This document shows positions 59,201 to 64,000 of a stretch of 64,000 nucleotides of DNA, in pieces. The first letter of the stretch is position 1; each line of letters opens with the position of its first letter. The notes beneath the pieces were generated by a model, which did no database searches, was not told the origin of the DNA, and saw only the letters and a list, made by a program, of their open reading frames with translations. Source of the DNA: Gyrodactylus bullatarudis. Its lineage: Eukaryota; Platyhelminthes; Monogenea; Gyrodactylidea; Gyrodactylidae. The stretch lies in contig SSNU01000127.1 of assembly GCA_012064415.1 (NCBI GenBank), positions 173,629-237,628 of the forward strand, given 5' to 3'. The position numbers and the translations under genes are program-made.

Positions 59201-62200
59201 TATATACTTATTCAGAGATAAAAAGTAAGATAACTTTTATCGAATAATCATACCTGTAGAATTTAAGCTCTATCTGCTAAAGATTCCAAGAAAGCTTATT
59301 TTTGCATCAAAAATTTATCAAATTTTTGACTGATAACTCCTGAACTAAAAATAATTGCATTAAAACAACGTAATCCGCGTATTCCCAAACCATAAGATAG
59401 ACAAAAGATTGAATGCGAGTCATGAAAAAAAATTCTCTGGGACTTTAAGGGTACTATAATTTATTTATGAAAACACTCAACGCCGTTTGCTTAATGTAAT
59501 TGAGCCAAAACATTTTGGCGCAAGATTGAAATTCTTAAGAAAATTCTTTTCTGAAAATAAGAATTCTGCAGGACCCCGAGTGTAACCACAAGATTTTAAA
59601 CTTTAGTTCTGTATGAACATTTTTTAACCTTGATCCATTTTTAAAGTAATTTTTAGAATTTTGAATGATAAAAATATTTAAAACTAACAATATCTGAATA
59701 AGGCGTATTTTCGAGGAAAATTTCCTCTTCATTCAGCTTGTCAAGCAAAAGATTTCTAAGATTCTGAGCTAATCTCCTTCGATAGTCTGTTTGTTTCGGT
59801 AGAGAGGCCTCATTGATCTTCACTGTTTTATTAACTCTATTTGGGGTCTGTTGGCGTGTTCGCGAGGTATCTGTACGATTGTATAATTGATTAGGAGCAT
59901 TGTTTGTTTCTGGTATTCGTAAGATGCCAGTTGGTGGCTTTGCACTTTAAAGAAAGTGAAATTGCATTAAAAAACCAGAGTACTTTGTGATTAATGGAAA
60001 TTATTTTGCCGACAATGGAAAAAAAAATTTAATTTACCTTTGTGTAATAGGGGCATTGGATAATCGCATAGCCAAAGAAGTTGTTGATGGGAGAAGAGTT
60101 TGAATGTTAGGCGAGGATTCTGTATTATAGCCGGAATCAATTTTATATGGACTTCCAGAATTATTCTCAGAGTTATTTGAGTCCACTGTACCAAAATCTG
60201 ATTTGTTTTCATTTGATAATACTAAAAAAATATGTAAATAAAGGAATGTACTTCTAAGTATATCCATGAATACATAATGATTTTTTAAATGAATTTTGAA
60301 TTCCTTACTATTCATTAATCTGTCATCTGTGAGAAGTTGGGCGGCAGTCATGAGACTTGCTCGATCTTCTGCTTCTTCAATACCTATTTGAACTAGTTGA
60401 ATGCGTGTCAATTTTCCCAATTCTTGTATTGATTTTATTCCATTATCAACAAGATTTTTCCAATGATTCTAAATATTGAAATGAAGGAAAAATTATTTAA
60501 GCCAGATTTTCATAAATCTGCTAAATGGTAAATAAAATGTTAAAGTACCTAGTAAACCCGGGAAATCTGTTCAAGGCAACCGAACCGAATGGAAGAATTT
60601 TTCTGAGAAAAAATTTAAACCCTAGCCAGATTTCTTTTTTGTACTTTGAAAAATAACATATGCCAGAATAGCCTTTTTCTATATCAATTTTTTAGAGAAT
60701 ACTAATTACACTGCTCTGACTACCTTCTTAATGAAAGGAAAGATACACTGGTACTAATTTCTCAATTCAATAAAGTCTGATCTCTGACAGAAGGTTTGAG
60801 AACTCAATCGGTAGTCAGGGCTACAAAGGAGTTTTTCCCTCGTCCAAAATATGACGAGAATCATCTGAGTAAAATTTCAAACTCGCACTTGTCGTAACAG
60901 AGTATCAATTTAAATAACGCTTTTCAATATTTATTTAAGTAGCATACTGAAGCTAGCTGATATGAAGATGAGAAAATACTATTTTTACAAAAAACTCAAT
61001 ATTGCACAGAATAAAAATATTTTTTTGAATTCTACATGGAATGAGCTTATAAGTTGATGATATTCGAAAAAAATTTTAAAATTAGACCTTTTTTCGAATT
61101 TCGAAAATGTACCAAATTTCCACTTTTTCAACTTTTGAACCGAATATTTTTATCGATTTCGATGATTCGAAGCAGTTAAGTGATGATAAGTGGGATCTAC
61201 ATTAGACAAAGGATTCGAATTTGGCCATAGAGATAGCGAAGATCTTACTGTTTCCTCCAGATTTTGGATAATTTGTCTTTGTGAAAATCGAAAAATTCAA
61301 ATGGTTCGATTTCCCACAGTAATGACGAATTTCAGTGAACTTCTGCAGGTGAATTCGAATACTATGTCTAATGTTGATCGAAGCATCGAAATCGAGGAAA
61401 ATTTTGGGTTCAAAAGTTGAAAAAGTGGAAATTTGGTACATTTTCGAAATCCAAAAATTGGCCTAATTTTGATCAGATTGAATTTTTTTCGAATATCATC
61501 AACTTATAAGCTCATTACATGTAGAATTCAAAAAATTATTATTTTTGTGAATCTGGAGAAAATTATCGAGTTTTTTGTAAAAAAAGGTAAATTCTCATCT
61601 TCATGTCAATTAGGTTTAGAAAGGTTTTACATGATATCTTGCATAGGTTTAGATTTCTCTTGATTTTAGACTTATGGAATTGAAGTTATATCTAGCCCAA
61701 TGATTAATTTTTTATGGGAGATGAGGCTGTTTTTCAATGTAATGTTTTATATTTATTGTTTAATATCCAAGTTATATGTCAGCAAAGTACATGATGAAAC
61801 TATAAAAAAATTCTATAGAGAAACATTAAAAACACTTGATTAATGTTCAATGAAAGATGAAAATGCTAAAAAAGATGAATTAAGATAAAAACTCTTGAAT
61901 AAGAGTAAATTAAGCTAAATATTTTCATATATTTCAGGGGTAGAGAGAAGAAGGGGCTAATTTTCCTCATCCATTAAGGAGGTACTTCTTTAGTTTGATA
62001 GGATCGGTTTCTTCCGATTGAGTAAAATAGCTATGAAAATTTGTGCTACCTAATAATAATAAAAACTAAAGAGAAGAAACCAAAAAGGGTGATTAATTTA
62101 CCTGAAGGTTTAGTTTCTCTAGAATTTCCATTAATCTTCTTGTTTCATTTGAGGAATTACTATCCCTCTGATGATATCCATGACGATTGTTTTGAATGTT

Positions 62201-63670
62201 GTCGTTGAATGTATTGGCATAAATCAAGATGGGATTGAGGATACCTTCATCCTCATCAGATTCAAATGGACTGTTTGGAGCTGATTGGCTCAGGTCTGAA
62301 TAGATGCTAGAATCAATTCGATTACTAGTAGGTAGACAGAAGAATTTACTGCGGGTCTTAGGGTTCCTTTTACGTTTGGAATTTTCACTTTTGACGAAAT
62401 TTCTCTGTGATGTAATCCAGACTGGCATCTTCCCAGGGTCTAATCTTTTCCTATCTCCCAAGTTAGGCGACGCTAATGCTGAATCTTGAATGCTTGAATA
62501 GATATTGTCCAAGCCCTCTTCTAGGATTAAATCTTCTGTATCAGTAACAATTGGAGGTGAATTCGGGGCCGATGATAGAGACAAGTTTGAATTATGCTCT
62601 AGATTAATTAATGAATAATGTTATCACTACTTTTATTATTTTAATTATGTACTATCTTGAGGAGGCATAATTGAAGAAACATATAAAAGACTATAAAGCT
62701 TACTTGGTATTATTGATTTTCTTAAAATCTTGAGGGTATCACAGTTTACATTTAATCTCAAGTTTTCCGTGTAATTCTCTTTGATGAATATGGGTCTAAT
62801 GAATCCATCTTCTTTAACTCGGTCTAGTGTCTGGTTTAATATTTGATTACGCTGGCTTTCTTGTAGCTAAACAAATGATAATTTTCATAACTTTTTCTAT
62901 TTCAAAATTATAGAAGTAATCGTTTTAATAGTTTATTCGTCTATAGAAATCATTCAATTATCTCGAATTTATGCTTCACATTCATGAAATAAAACTGATG
63001 AAACTTGGTCTATAAAATTTTGCCAAAAGTGAATAGAAGTTGATCAGTTGATATACAATTGTTCCCCTTTAAACATAAAGCTAATTGATATGAAGTTGGA
63101 AATCTATGATTTTTACAGAAATTTCGATGTTTTCATCAAGAATTCGAATATTTTAAAGATTTTTTGGAATCCTACTCATGTTGCCCAATTTTATGATTTG
63201 AAGAAAAAAATTCTAAAAAAAATTATTCTAATGAAAAATATGGCCATTTTTCAAATTTCAAAATTTGAAAAACCTCTTTTGGTCAACCTCCAACTTTCAA
63301 ATAAAAAAAATTTTCGGTTCAAAGTTCGAAAAAATAAGGAATTTGGCGCCAAATCGAAATTTGAAAATGACCATATTTTTCATGAAATAATTTTTTTAGA
63401 ATTTTTTTCTTCAAATCGTAAAACATTGAGCAGTATGAGTAGGATTACAAAAAATCCTTTACACATTCGAATTTTTGACGAAGAAATCGAGTCTTTCGTA
63501 AAAATCACAGATTCCCAACTTCATATCAACCAACTTTAATAAACAATGTTTATTAAACAACCAACTCACCTCCTTAAACATATCTTCTGTGGTCAGTTTA
63601 CCCAGTTTCACAAGATTTAGCAGCTCTCTTCTTTCATCTTTTGTTGGAAGTTGGGCAAGTTGAAATTTAT
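56238..63670 (-). CDS. SASH1: SASH1-like SAM-domain scaffold, 3' part
   Basis: Eight exons, 5' to 3': 63670-63570, 62866-62704, 62598-62102, 60468-60309, 60221-60038, 59944-59689, 58792-58661 and about 56535-56238. The first is entered in phase 1, so the gene continues beyond the window. SASH1 is a signalling scaffold (TLR4/NF-kB, cell adhesion, pigmentation). SAM1 (MEILEKLNLQNHWKNLVDNG, then RASLMTAAQLL) is followed by KIDSGYNTESSPN, matching the DSGCYESSENL of SASH1. Near the C-terminus, YSDI then GNYGIPLPLVQRYSIELGLE matches SASH1 [20 protein letters not shown]. SAM2 follows with LLTSIGLPMYAPRF (SASH1: LISIGLPMYAG). No SH3 domain lies where SASH1 has one, directly ahead of SAM1; that stretch is acidic and Ser-rich. 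The position of the last exon's acceptor is uncertain by one base. Confidence 0.85.
56787..57752. repeat. Foldback-type repeat in SASH1-like intron
   Basis: AAAGCTTGTAATACGAATTT with TTTATGATTTTTACAAAA just inside opens it; TTCCCATCTTCATATCAACT closes it. It is about 965 bp, longer than the others, and may carry an insertion. Arms are partly matched. Confidence 0.45.
60952..61613. repeat. Foldback family A, second full copy
   Basis: About 660 bp in a SASH1-like intron (60469-62101). Ends GCTAGCTGATATGAAGATG and CATCTTCATGTCAATTAG. Its arms and centre (GGAATGAGCTTATAAGTTGA, AACTTCTGCAGGTGAATTCG) match the 26712-27420 copy closely, with small deletions. This shows a dispersed family, not a local inversion. 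Confidence 0.93.
63078..63537. repeat. Foldback family C, full copy in SASH1-like intron
   Basis: About 460 bp. Ends GCTAATTGATATGAAGTTGG and CCAACTTCATATCAACCA. Inner pairs include AAAAATATGGCCATTTTTCA against TGAAAATGACCATATTTTTC, and GGAATCCTACTCATGTTG against GAGTAGGATTACAAAAAATC. A 163-codon open frame covering it is an accident of base composition. Confidence 0.9.
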
Positions 63671-64000
63671 CTAAAGTAAGAAAATTCCATTACAGAAGAA
63701 TTTTTTTTATTGGAACACGAGTAATTACTAATACTCCCCCCCCCCTAATTAAGTATTATTTATCTCGACCAATCAAAATGCAGCAAGTGATTTCTATACA
63801 TTTAGATAGGAAAATAAGTTAGTTTTTGTGAAAATGGGAAAATTCACTGTTTTCAGGGGAAAATGAGTGCCAAATCCATCTTCAGCACATTTTAAAACCC
63901 CTGATCTTCATTAGAGAGGAAAAGACAACAAATTGGTGAGTATATACGAGAAAATGTATTTGGTAAAATTATGTCAATTACAAAAAGTGAGATAGTTTTT
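63671..64000. other. Intron of the SASH1-like gene, running off the window
   Basis: It contains a C-homopolymer (CCCCCCCCCC) near 63736 flanked by TAATACT and TAATTAAG. No further exon was found before the edge. Confidence 0.5.

Noticed and set aside
63048..63539. 163-codon open frame on the plus strand
   Set aside because: It coincides with a foldback element (63078-63537) whose two arms are reverse complements, so the frame translates repeat DNA. Phe/Lys/Ile-rich, no domain.

Overview
This window is nuclear DNA of an invertebrate animal. It is AT-rich. Its genes are split by GT-AG introns, and some of the introns are tiny: four confident ones are exactly 29 nt. Every recognisable gene belongs to a bilaterian family: HSPA4/HSP110, LRWD1/ORCA, a two-finger GATA factor, Mondo/MLXIP, DEG/ENaC, WAC, an EF-hand rhomboid and SASH1. 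Introns this short recall parasitic flatworms and mesozoans, but the phylum cannot be fixed by eye. No operon structure, viral gene, transposase or reverse transcriptase was seen.

Layout. 0-1 kb: a damaged foldback repeat. 1.0-2.9 kb (-): a dual PH-domain protein. 3.25-5.8 kb (+): HSPA4/HSP110, with a textbook heat-shock element in the roughly 300-bp divergent promoter. 6.0-6.7 kb (-): an LRRC42-like protein. 6.9-9.4 kb (+): a NAB-related coregulator with two NCD2-like domains, whose last codon runs into a strong splice donor leading in frame into LRWD1 (9.5-15.3 kb, +). 16.4-27.8 kb (-): a GATA factor of five exons. Its 6.6-kb intron holds, on the opposite strand, an intronless 1447-aa RS-repeat protein (19.1-23.5 kb, +). 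29.2-40.0 kb (+): Mondo/ChREBP. 41.4-44.8 kb (+): a DEG/ENaC channel with an altered selectivity filter. 47.0-48.9 kb (-): WAC. 49.5-52.1 kb (-): an EF-hand rhomboid protease. 52-56 kb: gene-poor. 56.2-63.7 kb (-): the 3' part of a SASH1-like scaffold, whose 5' end lies beyond the right edge.

Intergenic DNA and large introns are full of non-coding foldback elements of about 0.4-0.7 kb with long inverted arms. Many end in a shared motif close to AGCTAGTTGATATGAAGATG. Several sit in introns, so they would be transcribed as hairpins.

Splice junctions were worked out by hand from GT-AG sites and reading phase. Exon sets for the PH, HSPA4, GATA, DEG/ENaC, WAC and rhomboid genes sum to whole codons with no internal stop. 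Less certain are the NAB-like/LRWD1 boundary, one Mondo junction near 30 kb, one DEG/ENaC acceptor near 44.15 kb, and the last PH exon. Gene identities rest on recalled family sequences, not a database search.
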